Assembly: GCA_003215175.1 (NCBI GenBank)
Contig: QCKS01000009.1
Coordinates: 1 to 46,704, forward strand
Direction of reading: 5' to 3'
Length of the DNA: 46,704 bases
Origin: Acidimicrobiales bacterium AG-410-I20
GTDB taxonomy: Bacteria > Actinomycetota > Acidimicrobiia > Acidimicrobiales > MedAcidi-G1
The notes under the pieces: generated by a model
The model's input: only the letters and a program-made list of their open reading frames with translations
Told to the model about the DNA's origin: nothing
The model's database searches: none
Translations under genes and position numbers: made by a program
Shown here: in pieces, positions 35,644-43,432 of the stretch
Layout: the number at the start of each line of letters is the position of its first letter
Position numbering within the stretch: the stretch's first letter is position 1

Positions 35644-35717
35644 GGGGCTGTAGCTCAGTTGGCTAGAGCACCTGCTTTGCAAGCAGGGGGTCGCGGGTTC
35701 GATTCCCGCCAGCTCCA
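35644..35717 (+). tRNA. tRNA-Ala (TGC)
   Basis: The cloverleaf is complete: acceptor GGGGCTG with CAGCTCC, including the G3-U70 alanine identity pair. Anticodon TGC is at 35678-35680, the T arm has TTCGATT, and the discriminator is A35717. CCA is not encoded. A decayed copy of its 3' half lies at 37884-37924. Confidence 0.96.
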
Positions 35718-35737
35718 CAATTAAAGTATTTAGTCAT

Positions 35738-37744
35738 ATGGCACAAATACCGATAAAAAAACTCTCACAGGGAAAATCATTGCATCTAAAATTATTTTCA
35801 CTACTCTGCGGATTGATTTTTCTTACCGCGACATCTTGTAGCAACAACATAGAGCAGAACACAGATGCTTTACCTTCAATAGAGGAAAATCAAACTGGCG
35901 AAGATACCCCAATTGATGATCTAGAAGTTAATTCTGATGAAAGTTGGACAATACTTGTTTACTTAATGGGAGATACAGATCTTGAAGAATTTGCGATTGG
36001 AGATGTACTTGAGATGGCAAGTATCCCCACAAGTCCAAATTTCAACATCATTACACTTTTCGATAGATCTGAAACTTATACAAGTGAATCTATTCTGAAT
36101 GTTCCAGATTTTACAGATACGAAAATATTTCAAATCATAAATGGTGAGTTAACGATCCTAAGAGACAATCTTGGTGAAAAGAACCTTGGTTCCTCAGAAA
36201 CGTTTGCTGAATTTATTGAATACGGTTTATCTGCTTTTCCTGCGGATAAAACTGGTCTCATTCTATGGGACCACGGAGCTGGTTGGCCTGGAATGGGACC
36301 AGACGAAGACAGCGGCGATGATATTCTGACCCTACAAGAAATGGTTTTAGGACTCGAATCTGGCTTAGCTAATTCAAATATTCAAAAACTTGATTTAATT
36401 GGCTTTGACGCGTGCCTAATGGCCACCTATGAAGTTGCGAAAAGTATGGCACCATTTGCGAATGTCATGGTTGCTTCGCAGGAATTAGAACCTGGTCATG
36501 GTTGGGACTGGAAAGCATTAGAGGTTATAACCCACAACCCTTCAATAGAAGCTGCTGAACTTGGAATTGAAATTGCTAACGCTTATCAAAGCCAAGCCAT
36601 TGCTTTTGGCACTGATATTGACATTACCCTGTCAGTAATAGACCTAACCAAAATTGATATTCTTGATGAAGCAATTAGAGAATTATCTAACTCTTTTTTA
36701 GAAGCCAGTCTAGAAATTAGCCCGAAATTAGGACTATCTGTAAATAACTCACTTCGCTTTGGGAAAAGCCCGAATCCTCTTGATGATTCTCAAATGAGCG
36801 ATCTTGGAGACTTCGCAGCGACCTTAGGGTTATATGAACCTAGTTTGTTAAGAGACTCCAATAATTTAATTGATGCAATGGCTGATATTCTTATCAATCA
36901 AGTCACTGGGCCAGCAACTAGGTCTGCAACAGGGTTATCAATTTACTTTCCTGAGCTAGGTGAATATGCCGACGAAGATTATTTGGAGATACCCGGTTTA
37001 GATAATTGGGTCAATCTTTTATCAGGGTATTTTTCATCACAGGAGAGTATCCCTGACAATAAAAAAGCAAATCTTGTTACTGATACATTTGAACCGAGTT
37101 ATTACCTGGATGAAGATGGTCTTTCCATTACTGCTCAATTTGATATCGCTACGGAGGAGAATCTCGTAGAGTCAGTAATTTATTATGGGATATCCGAAAA
37201 CGACGGATCTATTCTTTTTATCGGAGAAGAACCTGGAGAAATTTCTGATGATGGTACCGGATTAGTAGAAGGATTCTATGATCTAACCGCTCTAACAATG
37301 AGCGATGGTATCAACACGGTCTATGCTTATTCTCAAATTACAACTGATGATTCATATTTGTACTTAGACATACCTCTCGCTTATCTGCCTCCAGGAGAAC
37401 TAGAAGTTAGGCCCGAGAAATTACGTGACGTAGTTCTTTCTTTAACAATTACTGAAACTGGTGAGATACTCAGCGAAATATATTTCGAGATTGATGAAAG
37501 TGGCCAATGGGGGGAATTAACAGCAGACCCTGAAGGTCTTATATTTCCTATTTTTAGCTTCATGAGCCCCGATTTTACTTTTGAATGGATTGCAGATACG
37601 GAATTGGGTCTTTACGCTGACTTGCCTGACTTAGAATACAATTTTGAGCCCCTTGAGTCTGGTGTAGGTTTTACTGCTGAGTTGTGGATATTCGACTTTG
37701 GTGGAAATTCAGATTACGTCACGGTGTCAGATTTAGTTCCTTGA
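35738..37744 (+). CDS. Clostripain-family (C11) cysteine peptidase, secreted or lipoprotein
   Basis: The 668-residue protein has an N-terminal signal with a possible lipobox (LTATSC, an imperfect match). A clostripain-like peptidase domain follows (about residues 70-430). The catalytic His lies in LILWDHGAGW and the Cys in IGFDACLMA, in C11/caspase-like arrangement, with ASQELEPGHGWDW after it. The C-terminal 230 residues are acidic and beta-rich with no clear match. C11 enzymes cleave after Arg or Lys and often need calcium-dependent self-processing. The gene starts 20 bases after tRNA-Ala and is bracketed on the other side by a tRNA-Ala remnant, so it may be an acquired islet. Confidence 0.85.
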   Translation: MAQIPIKKLSQGKSLHLKLFSLLCGLIFLTATSCSNNIEQNTDALPSIEENQTGEDTPIDDLEVNSDESWTILVYLMGDTDLEEFAIGDVLEMASIPTSPNFNIITLFDRSETYTSESILNVPDFTDTKIFQIINGELTILRDNLGEKNLGSSETFAEFIEYGLSAFPADKTGLILWDHGAGWPGMGPDEDSGDDILTLQEMVLGLESGLANSNIQKLDLIGFDACLMATYEVAKSMAPFANVMVASQELEPGHGWDWKALEVITHNPSIEAAELGIEIANAYQSQAIAFGTDIDITLSVIDLTKIDILDEAIRELSNSFLEASLEISPKLGLSVNNSLRFGKSPNPLDDSQMSDLGDFAATLGLYEPSLLRDSNNLIDAMADILINQVTGPATRSATGLSIYFPELGEYADEDYLEIPGLDNWVNLLSGYFSSQESIPDNKKANLVTDTFEPSYYLDEDGLSITAQFDIATEENLVESVIYYGISENDGSILFIGEEPGEISDDGTGLVEGFYDLTALTMSDGINTVYAYSQITTDDSYLYLDIPLAYLPPGELEVRPEKLRDVVLSLTITETGEILSEIYFEIDESGQWGELTADPEGLIFPIFSFMSPDFTFEWIADTELGLYADLPDLEYNFEPLESGVGFTAELWIFDFGGNSDYVTVSDLVP

Positions 37745-37855
37745 TCTCTAGCACTCCCACACATGTAACAAAAATAGTGAACTAGATCTCATGAAATTCA
37801 TAGCAGCAGGTTTCTGATGGAACTTAGATGAAGGAGCCTAGATCTTCCATATATA

Positions 37856-37924
37856 TGCTGGTTGAACTATTAGTTGGTTTAAGTTTTGCAACCAGAAATC
37901 GCGGGTCGATTCTCGCCAGTTCCA
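37856..37924 (+). pseudogene. Degenerate tRNA-Ala copy (3' half recognisable)
   Basis: From the anticodon loop onward (37884-37924) the sequence follows tRNA-Ala(TGC) with about nine differences or gaps over roughly 42 positions. It keeps TTTGCAA, TCGCGGGT, CGATT, CGCCAG and TCCA. The 5' half is hardly recognisable and cannot form a cloverleaf. The segment begins at the anticodon loop and runs to the 3' end, which is the usual form of an attachment-site duplication. Confidence 0.75.
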
Positions 37925-37951
37925 TAAACAGTCTTCTTAGAAAATGAGTAC

Positions 37952-38611
37952 ATGTCTTACCTTCCTATGCATTTAGAGGAAAAACCTGTTCTACGAGGGT
38001 GGTCTCATCGTTTAGCTTTCGTGGCAGCAATAGTTTTTTGTCCAATCCTTATTACTACTGCACAAGAAGCAAGATTTTTAGCTTCTCTTTACTCAATCTC
38101 AATTATTGGTCTCTTCGGAATAAGTTCTTTCTACCACGGTCATACATGGAACAGTAAAGCACATGGTCTTTGGCGACGAGTTGACCATGCCATGATCTTT
38201 ATAGCGATAGCAGCAACATACACTCCTATCTCTTGGCTGATGCTGCCCCGTTCTCATGCGATCCTTGTGTTATCAGTGGTTTGGATCGGCGCTCTTGTAG
38301 GCGTACTAGTGATGATATTTTGGCCTACCCCACCTAAACGCATCATTGTTCCTTTATTTATTACTGTGGGCTGGTCAGCACTTCTAGTCATTGATGAACT
38401 TTGGAAAAATTTAGGGGGATGGGGATTTACTTTTCTACTTTTAGGGGGAGCGTTTCATACATTAGGAGCAGTTATTTACGGGACACAAAAACCAGATCCT
38501 TGGCCAAAGAGATTCGGTTTTCACGAAATTTTCCACTTACTTGTGGTTCTCGCTGTCGCATCGCATTATGTGATTATTGCATTCATCGCTTTACCTACAG
38601 CAGAAGTTTGA
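37952..38611 (+). CDS. Hemolysin III / PAQR-family membrane protein
   Basis: The 219-residue protein has seven predicted helices and the zinc-hydrolase-like motifs of the Hly-III/adiponectin-receptor family. SSFYHGHTW with the following WRRVDHAMIFIAIAATYTP is one, and GFHEIFHLLVVLAVASHY is the other, giving the paired histidines expected at the membrane face. Bacterial members have been called hemolysins, but their biochemical role is unsettled. ATG 37952 is used; ATG 37967 is a possible later start. It lies 27 bases beyond the tRNA-Ala remnant. Confidence 0.88.
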   Translation: MSYLPMHLEEKPVLRGWSHRLAFVAAIVFCPILITTAQEARFLASLYSISIIGLFGISSFYHGHTWNSKAHGLWRRVDHAMIFIAIAATYTPISWLMLPRSHAILVLSVVWIGALVGVLVMIFWPTPPKRIIVPLFITVGWSALLVIDELWKNLGGWGFTFLLLGGAFHTLGAVIYGTQKPDPWPKRFGFHEIFHLLVVLAVASHYVIIAFIALPTAEV

Positions 38612-38682
38612 TCTCTTTGTTTCATAACTATGACAAAAAAATAATTTAGATTTATTGACAAGCGCCCTAATAGAATTAGTTC

Positions 38683-39870
38683 ATGAATAGTTCCGTAAAT
38701 TCCGAGCTAGCTGCGCTTGAACAAACATGTAAAGCATTAATTCGTCTTCGTGGCGAAACAGCTGCACGGAGCCTGGCAGAACTAGTTGTCTCTCGTTATA
38801 ACACTCTCACTCAGATCAACGCTGATGAGGCAAAGCGAACATTCTTTACCTTTTTAGTTGAAGACTTCTCACCCGATGTTTTGGCATTAAAAGATGCTGT
38901 AACTGTCTATCAAGAATCTCCAGATCCTATTTCTGCTCAAAAAGTATGGGATGCAGCAGAAGCACCTCGACTTGATCTTTTTCGGTCAATCAACCTTGCT
39001 TCTGATGGAATCCATACTTTGCTTCATATGCGAGCTGATCTTTTACGATTTAAAGACACCTCGCTTTCTTCTGTTGAGAAAGACTTGGAGTATCTCCTGT
39101 CATCCTGGTTCAACCGAGGGTTTTTAGAGCTCCAAAGTATTGATTGGCAAACGCCAGCTAAAACTCTTGAAAAGTTAATTGAGTATGAAGCAGTGCATGA
39201 AATACGCGGTTGGGATGATCTTCGTAGACGTCTTGAACATGATCGGCGTTGCTATGGGTTCTTCCATCCAAGTCTTCCTGATGAACCACTAATTTTTGTT
39301 GAAGTAGCTCTTTTGCATGGGCTGGCAACCAAAATCGCAGACGTTATTGATGCGCCGATACCGAGCAATGAAGCTACTGATCCTTTCCTTCCTGATACTG
39401 CTATCTTTTATTCGATCACGAACTGTCAGGCTGGACTACGTGGCATCCCGCTTGGTGATTTTTTACTCAAACAGGTAATAGGTGAACTTCAAGCAACTGT
39501 TCCCAGCCTGAGTCAATTCTCAACTTTGTCACCAATACCGGGTTTGCGGCGTTGGATGGATGAAGAAAACATTAAGTTTGAAACATCTAAAGATGATCTC
39601 GAAAAATTAACAGCAACTTATCTACTAACTGCAAAAAGAAATAACAAACCTCGTGATCCTGTTGCTCGTTTTCATCTACGAAATGGGGCAAAACTTGAAC
39701 AAATCAATATTGATGGCGATTTATCACCAAAAGGACAATCTGAATCATTTGGTGTATTAGTAAATTACATTTACGATCCGGAGACTGTTGCAGAAAACCA
39801 CGAAGCATTCATCAACGAAAACCGTTTAGTGGTGAACCCTAAAATCTCTGCATTAATTTCAAAAGAATAG
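38683..39870 (+). CDS. Malonyl-CoA decarboxylase
   Basis: The 395-residue protein matches malonyl-CoA decarboxylase, which converts malonyl-CoA to acetyl-CoA and carbon dioxide. The N-terminal helical domain spans about residues 1-140. The GNAT-like catalytic domain includes YEAVHEIRGWDDLRRRL, DRRCYGFFHPSLPDEPLIFVE, FYSITNCQAGLRGIPLGDFL and LSPIPGLRRWM. The late DPVARFHLRNGAKLEQIN block contains the active-site His, and the ending is NHEAFINENRLV. It gives the cell a way to use malonate or to prevent inhibition by malonyl-CoA. No malonate transporter or malonyl-CoA synthetase is adjacent, although the acyl-CoA ligase lies 5 kb away on the other strand. Confidence 0.93.
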   Translation: MNSSVNSELAALEQTCKALIRLRGETAARSLAELVVSRYNTLTQINADEAKRTFFTFLVEDFSPDVLALKDAVTVYQESPDPISAQKVWDAAEAPRLDLFRSINLASDGIHTLLHMRADLLRFKDTSLSSVEKDLEYLLSSWFNRGFLELQSIDWQTPAKTLEKLIEYEAVHEIRGWDDLRRRLEHDRRCYGFFHPSLPDEPLIFVEVALLHGLATKIADVIDAPIPSNEATDPFLPDTAIFYSITNCQAGLRGIPLGDFLLKQVIGELQATVPSLSQFSTLSPIPGLRRWMDEENIKFETSKDDLEKLTATYLLTAKRNNKPRDPVARFHLRNGAKLEQINIDGDLSPKGQSESFGVLVNYIYDPETVAENHEAFINENRLVVNPKISALISKE

Positions 39871-39882
39871 TGAGGTGTTGAT

Positions 39883-41004
39883 GTGCTAACTAGCTTTGAC
39901 GATTATTTCATTCATCAAACACCACACCCAGTAACGATTCCATCAACTTCTGATCGGCATGCTTACGATCGGTATTGGTTTAACGGATATACATCCGACG
40001 GGAGTCTATTTTTTGGAATCGGTGCGGCTCGTTATCCAAATTTAGGTGTTCAGGACTGTGGATTTAGCGTAATTCACGATGGCGTTCAGCATTGTTTTCA
40101 TGCTTCGCGGCGAATGCCTGTTGATCCTGCTGATATGTCTGTGGGGCCTTTCTCTATTGAAGTTTTAGAGCCTTTGAAATCTTTGCGTGTTGTAATTGAC
40201 GATAATGAAACGGGAATTAGCGCAGATTTAACTTGGATTCCACGCACGACAAGTTTCGCAGAAGATCATCAACTATTAACTCGTGAAATGATTGGTTTTC
40301 ATATGGAGGCCACAAGATTCAACCAATTCGGCTACTGGAAGGGAACTATCAATATCGGTAGCGAATCAATAACAGTCAACCAAGATGAAGTTTATGGAAC
40401 CAAAGATCGTTCTTGGGGTGTGCGCCCGGTTGGTGAATCTGCTCCCCCTGGAGCACCTAGAGACCCAAAAGGGTTTGTTTTTTTATGGGCACCCATTCAT
40501 TGGAATGACCATGCAACACACGTCGGTTTATTTGAAGATCCAAAAGGGCATAGATGGCATTGGGATGGGTTTATTATTCCTGCTTATACCGACCCAAATA
40601 GCATCCCAAAAAGCGAAGAAGAGTCATTGGAACGTTTGCTAAATGTTAGACATGACTTAACGTTTGCTCCTGGTACTCGTCGAGCGACAGGCGGCCAACT
40701 CTTTTTAGAACGCGTTGATCATGAACCCTTAATTATTGAGTTAGAAGAGTTACTTACATTTCGGATGAAGGGAATCGGGTATGGGCATCCAGTTTGGCGA
40801 CATGGCCGTTGGCACGATGAACTAGCTATTGGAACAAATTCTTGGAGACTCGATGAAGTTGATGAAATGTCATTAGAAAATCTTCATGTCCAAGGATTGA
40901 TGAAAGTAACAAGTGGAGATCAAACCGGTATTGGGGTATTAGAACAAATCATTGTAGGGCCGTGGGCTCCGGGCGGATTCAAAAAATTTTTAGATCCTGC
41001 GTGA
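39883..41004 (+). CDS. Conserved-looking protein of unknown function, possibly lipocalin/AttH-like
   Basis: I cannot assign a family with confidence. The 373-residue protein lacks a signal peptide or membrane helix and is rich in beta-strand patterns and aromatic residues, with DRSWGVRPVG at about residue 175 and WGPWAPGG-like VGPWAPGG near the end. Repeated tryptophan-rich strands suggest a double beta-barrel similar to AttH/CrtC-like lipocalin folds, which often act on lipids or terpenoids; this is a weak inference. GTG at 39883 has GAGGTG six bases upstream. It follows the malonyl-CoA decarboxylase gene by 12 bases and is probably cotranscribed. Confidence 0.6.
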   Translation: MLTSFDDYFIHQTPHPVTIPSTSDRHAYDRYWFNGYTSDGSLFFGIGAARYPNLGVQDCGFSVIHDGVQHCFHASRRMPVDPADMSVGPFSIEVLEPLKSLRVVIDDNETGISADLTWIPRTTSFAEDHQLLTREMIGFHMEATRFNQFGYWKGTINIGSESITVNQDEVYGTKDRSWGVRPVGESAPPGAPRDPKGFVFLWAPIHWNDHATHVGLFEDPKGHRWHWDGFIIPAYTDPNSIPKSEEESLERLLNVRHDLTFAPGTRRATGGQLFLERVDHEPLIIELEELLTFRMKGIGYGHPVWRHGRWHDELAIGTNSWRLDEVDEMSLENLHVQGLMKVTSGDQTGIGVLEQIIVGPWAPGGFKKFLDPA

Positions 41005-41011
41005 TCTAGTT

Positions 41012-42043
41012 TTATCTATTTAAGTGTCCTAAAAGAACATTAACCGTGTTGACTCCGATTTCTTCTACGGCGTAACCACCTTCCATCACATAGAGTGTGG
41101 GGATATTTAGGTCAGATATTAGTCGCCCAATAGTTAAATAATCTTCAGATGTTAAGCGGAAAAAACTAATCGGGTCGTTCATAAAAGTGTCAACACCCAG
41201 TGAAACAACTAAAGCTTCCGGTTGATGACTACGGATTTTTTTTAACCCAGTTTTTAATGCTTCTACCCAAACATTAAATTCTGTGCCTCGATCTAAGGGG
41301 AGATTTAAATTGGCTCCGTCTCCATTACCTGAACCGGTTTCGTTTGCGTATCCGAGAAAGTAAGGAAATGCATCTTTTGGGTTCCCGTGTAATGAAACAA
41401 AGAGAACATCGTTTCGGTCATAGAAAATGCTTTGCGTTCCATTTCCATGGTGAAAATCAATGTCTAAAATTGCTACTTTGCTTGCTCCATCGATAATCAT
41501 TCCTTGAGCAGCGACAGCGGCATTATTTAAAAAACAGTAGCCGCCAAACTGATTTGTTGATGCGTGATGTCCGGGTGGGCGACAAAGGGCAAATATTTCT
41601 GATGCCCCGTTGCTTATTTTTTCTTGGCCAGTTTGAGCAATAGCTGCGGAAGCTTGAGCGGCTTTCCAAGTACCTTCGGTAATTGAGGTTTCTGCAGCAA
41701 GTGCGTAGTACCCCAGTTTCCCGTCAATGTCATCTGGTATTTGGTCTTGGGTAAAGCCGCGTACAGGAAAAATAGTGGGTATGGCTTCTCCGGTATATCC
41801 AGCAAGTATCCATTCATCCCAACAGTCTTGTAAAAAGTTGACGTACTTTTCTTCATGTACTGCAGTCAATTTTTTTGTATCTAAAGCATTTGGTTGTGTT
41901 TGAGTTTGAAACCCATTTTTGTTTAATGAGTTAACGATATGGTCCCATCGTTCCGGGCATTCAAAAGGGCGAACTAGTTGTCCGTCATAAATTTCACCTT
42001 TGGGAAAATGAGCTAAGTGATCCTTACTTAAAATGATTTCCAT
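41012..42043 (-). CDS. Histone-deacetylase-superfamily / acetylpolyamine amidohydrolase-like protein
   Basis: The 343-residue enzyme has the arginase/deacetylase fold with zinc ligands in LDIDFHHGNGTQ (Asp196, His198) and the later Asp in GVDTFMNDP. The charge-relay pair His159-His160 lies in RPPGHHA, and the active-site Tyr in MEGGY. The N-terminal RPFECPERW is the loop seen in acetylpolyamine amidohydrolases and bacterial HDAC-like proteins. Likely substrates are acetylated polyamines or another N-acetyl amide; lysine deacetylation is also possible. It converges on the unknown gene with seven bases between the stops. Confidence 0.92.
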   Translation of the reverse strand: MEIILSKDHLAHFPKGEIYDGQLVRPFECPERWDHIVNSLNKNGFQTQTQPNALDTKKLTAVHEEKYVNFLQDCWDEWILAGYTGEAIPTIFPVRGFTQDQIPDDIDGKLGYYALAAETSITEGTWKAAQASAAIAQTGQEKISNGASEIFALCRPPGHHASTNQFGGYCFLNNAAVAAQGMIIDGASKVAILDIDFHHGNGTQSIFYDRNDVLFVSLHGNPKDAFPYFLGYANETGSGNGDGANLNLPLDRGTEFNVWVEALKTGLKKIRSHQPEALVVSLGVDTFMNDPISFFRLTSEDYLTIGRLISDLNIPTLYVMEGGYAVEEIGVNTVNVLLGHLNR

Positions 42044-42085
42044 ACTGAGACCCTAGACATTTACGAATGGACGTAGGCTACATAT

Positions 42086-42412
42086 GTGCTAAAGAATAAA
42101 CCTAGTCTTTCCCAAAGTCTCTTTGGTGTTCTCCTTATTGCTGCTTTAGTTTGGGTGGCGTTACTTTTTTTGAAAGTTCTTATTGCCATAGTTATTGGAG
42201 TCGTGTTGCTATGGGTGGGATTTATTATTTTAAGAATGTTGGTGGCTTCTCCACCTGAACCTCCGCCAGCTGGAGAACTTCGGAAAGTGAAATTACTTTA
42301 TCGATGTAGTTTGTGTGGCACAGAAGTGCGTATGACGATTGCAACGAATGAAAATCCTGAAGCTCCACGCCACTGTATGGATGAAATGGATCTGTTAAAG
42401 ACTGAAGAGTGA
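42086..42412 (+). CDS. Small membrane protein with zinc-ribbon-like tail
   Basis: This 108-residue protein has two membrane segments (about residues 10-30 and 33-51) and a cytoplasmic C-terminal domain. That domain has CSLCG and a later HC pair (RHCMDEMDLL), which could bind one metal ion as a truncated zinc ribbon. The start is GTG at 42086; the overlapping ATG two bases earlier is followed by a stop. I do not recognise a named family. It diverges from the HDAC-like gene and converges on crgA. Its site near crgA and pknB may point to an envelope or division role, but that is only positional. Confidence 0.6.
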   Translation: MLKNKPSLSQSLFGVLLIAALVWVALLFLKVLIAIVIGVVLLWVGFIILRMLVASPPEPPPAGELRKVKLLYRCSLCGTEVRMTIATNENPEAPRHCMDEMDLLKTEE

Positions 42413-42431
42413 TTTTCACTTTCCGCGCGAA

Positions 42432-42456
42432 GTTATCCACAACTGGGGATTAACCT
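42432..42456. promoter_or_regulatory. DnaA-box-like pair
   Basis: TTATCCACA (42432-42440) is an exact DnaA-box consensus. An imperfect inverted partner TGTGGGAAA follows about a dozen bases later, in the 96-base gap between the small membrane protein and crgA. One perfect nonamer is not rare by chance in 47 kb, so this is only suggestive. Confidence 0.35.
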
Positions 42457-42508
42457 GTGGGAAATTACATGCGTGTGATTTCTTGCTTTTAGGCAAAAAA
42501 TTGCTTAA

Positions 42509-42781
42509 TTATCGGTACTGAGTGGCGGTAACTATTCCACCTAAAATGCTTGCCAGCCCAATCAAAAGGTAAGTGTTGTTAGTGCCGCCTGGTAACCACG
42601 CAACGTAGTTAAAGAAGATAATTAACATTCCTAGACCGAGTAGAGAAAACATTAAAATTGGGACCCACTTCGGTGATGAATCTGATCCTGAAGGATTGGG
42701 TGCTTGATATCGAGAACCGGAAGGTCCTCCTTTGGGGGTAACGCGACCGCCTTCTACACGTCGTTTTTGTGGTTTAGCCAT
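42509..42781 (-). CDS. crgA: Cell division protein CrgA
   Basis: The 90-residue protein has the CrgA layout. A basic, Pro/Gly/Ser-rich N-terminus precedes two membrane helices joined by a short loop (about residues 39-58 and 70-86), ending in ATQYR as family members end in ATxWR. WVPILMF at the first helix and NTYLLIGLASILGGIV at the second fit. CrgA is an actinobacterial divisome protein that recruits PBPs and FtsZ-linked factors. Its place near pknB, pbpA and a trpG/pabA-type gene is conserved in mycobacteria and relatives. Confidence 0.9.
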   Translation of the reverse strand: MAKPQKRRVEGGRVTPKGGPSGSRYQAPNPSGSDSSPKWVPILMFSLLGLGMLIIFFNYVAWLPGGTNNTYLLIGLASILGGIVTATQYR

Positions 42782-42851
42782 ATAACGAGGATACGGGAAT
42801 AAATGCCGACAGACGACGGATCAAGAGATTCTGATCGCTACTGTTACTGGT

Positions 42852-43430
42852 GTGGGATCAAACATTTTAGTTATTGATAATTACGATTCTTTCGTTTACA
42901 ACCTTGTTCAGTATCTAGGCGAACTAGGAGCTACTCCGATAGTGCACCGGCATGATGCCATCACTATGGATGATGTAGAGGTTTTAAATCCAGATGGGAT
43001 TTTAATTAGTCCTGGCCCAGGAAGACCAGAAGACGCTGGGATCTCAACATCAGTTATTCAATGGGCTGCAGGCCACATCCCAGTACTTGGAGTTTGCCTT
43101 GGCCATCAAGCCATAGGAATTGCATGGGGAGCACAAGTAATTAGAGCTCCAGAAGTTATGCATGGGAAAACTTCTTTTATAGAGCACACAGAAATGGGTG
43201 TATTTGCTGGACTGCCTTCTCCCCTAGAAGCCACTCGTTATCACTCTCTTATTGTGGAGCGCGATTCTCTACCCGATGAACTTGAAATCACCGCTGAGAG
43301 CAGTGATGGATTAATTATGGGAATTCGTCATAAAGAGTTCGATGTAGAAGGAGTGCAGTTTCATCCTGAATCAATTCTTACATCCGCAGGACATAGCCTG
43401 TTAGCTAACTTTCTTGCACGAATGAATTAA
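42852..43430 (+). CDS. Anthranilate/aminodeoxychorismate synthase glutamine amidotransferase
   Basis: The 192-residue class I glutamine amidotransferase supplies ammonia to a TrpE- or PabB-type partner. The triad is complete: Cys in [10 protein letters not shown], and His and Glu in [23 protein letters not shown] at the start and [11 protein letters not shown] are typical. Whether it serves tryptophan (TrpG) or folate (PabA) synthesis, or both, cannot be told because no synthase partner is nearby. GTG 42852 is the start. It diverges from crgA and converges on pknB with two bases between stops. Confidence 0.92.
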   Translation: MGSNILVIDNYDSFVYNLVQYLGELGATPIVHRHDAITMDDVEVLNPDGILISPGPGRPEDAGISTSVIQWAAGHIPVLGVCLGHQAIGIAWGAQVIRAPEVMHGKTSFIEHTEMGVFAGLPSPLEATRYHSLIVERDSLPDELEITAESSDGLIMGIRHKEFDVEGVQFHPESILTSAGHSLLANFLARMN

Positions 43431-43432
43431 AT

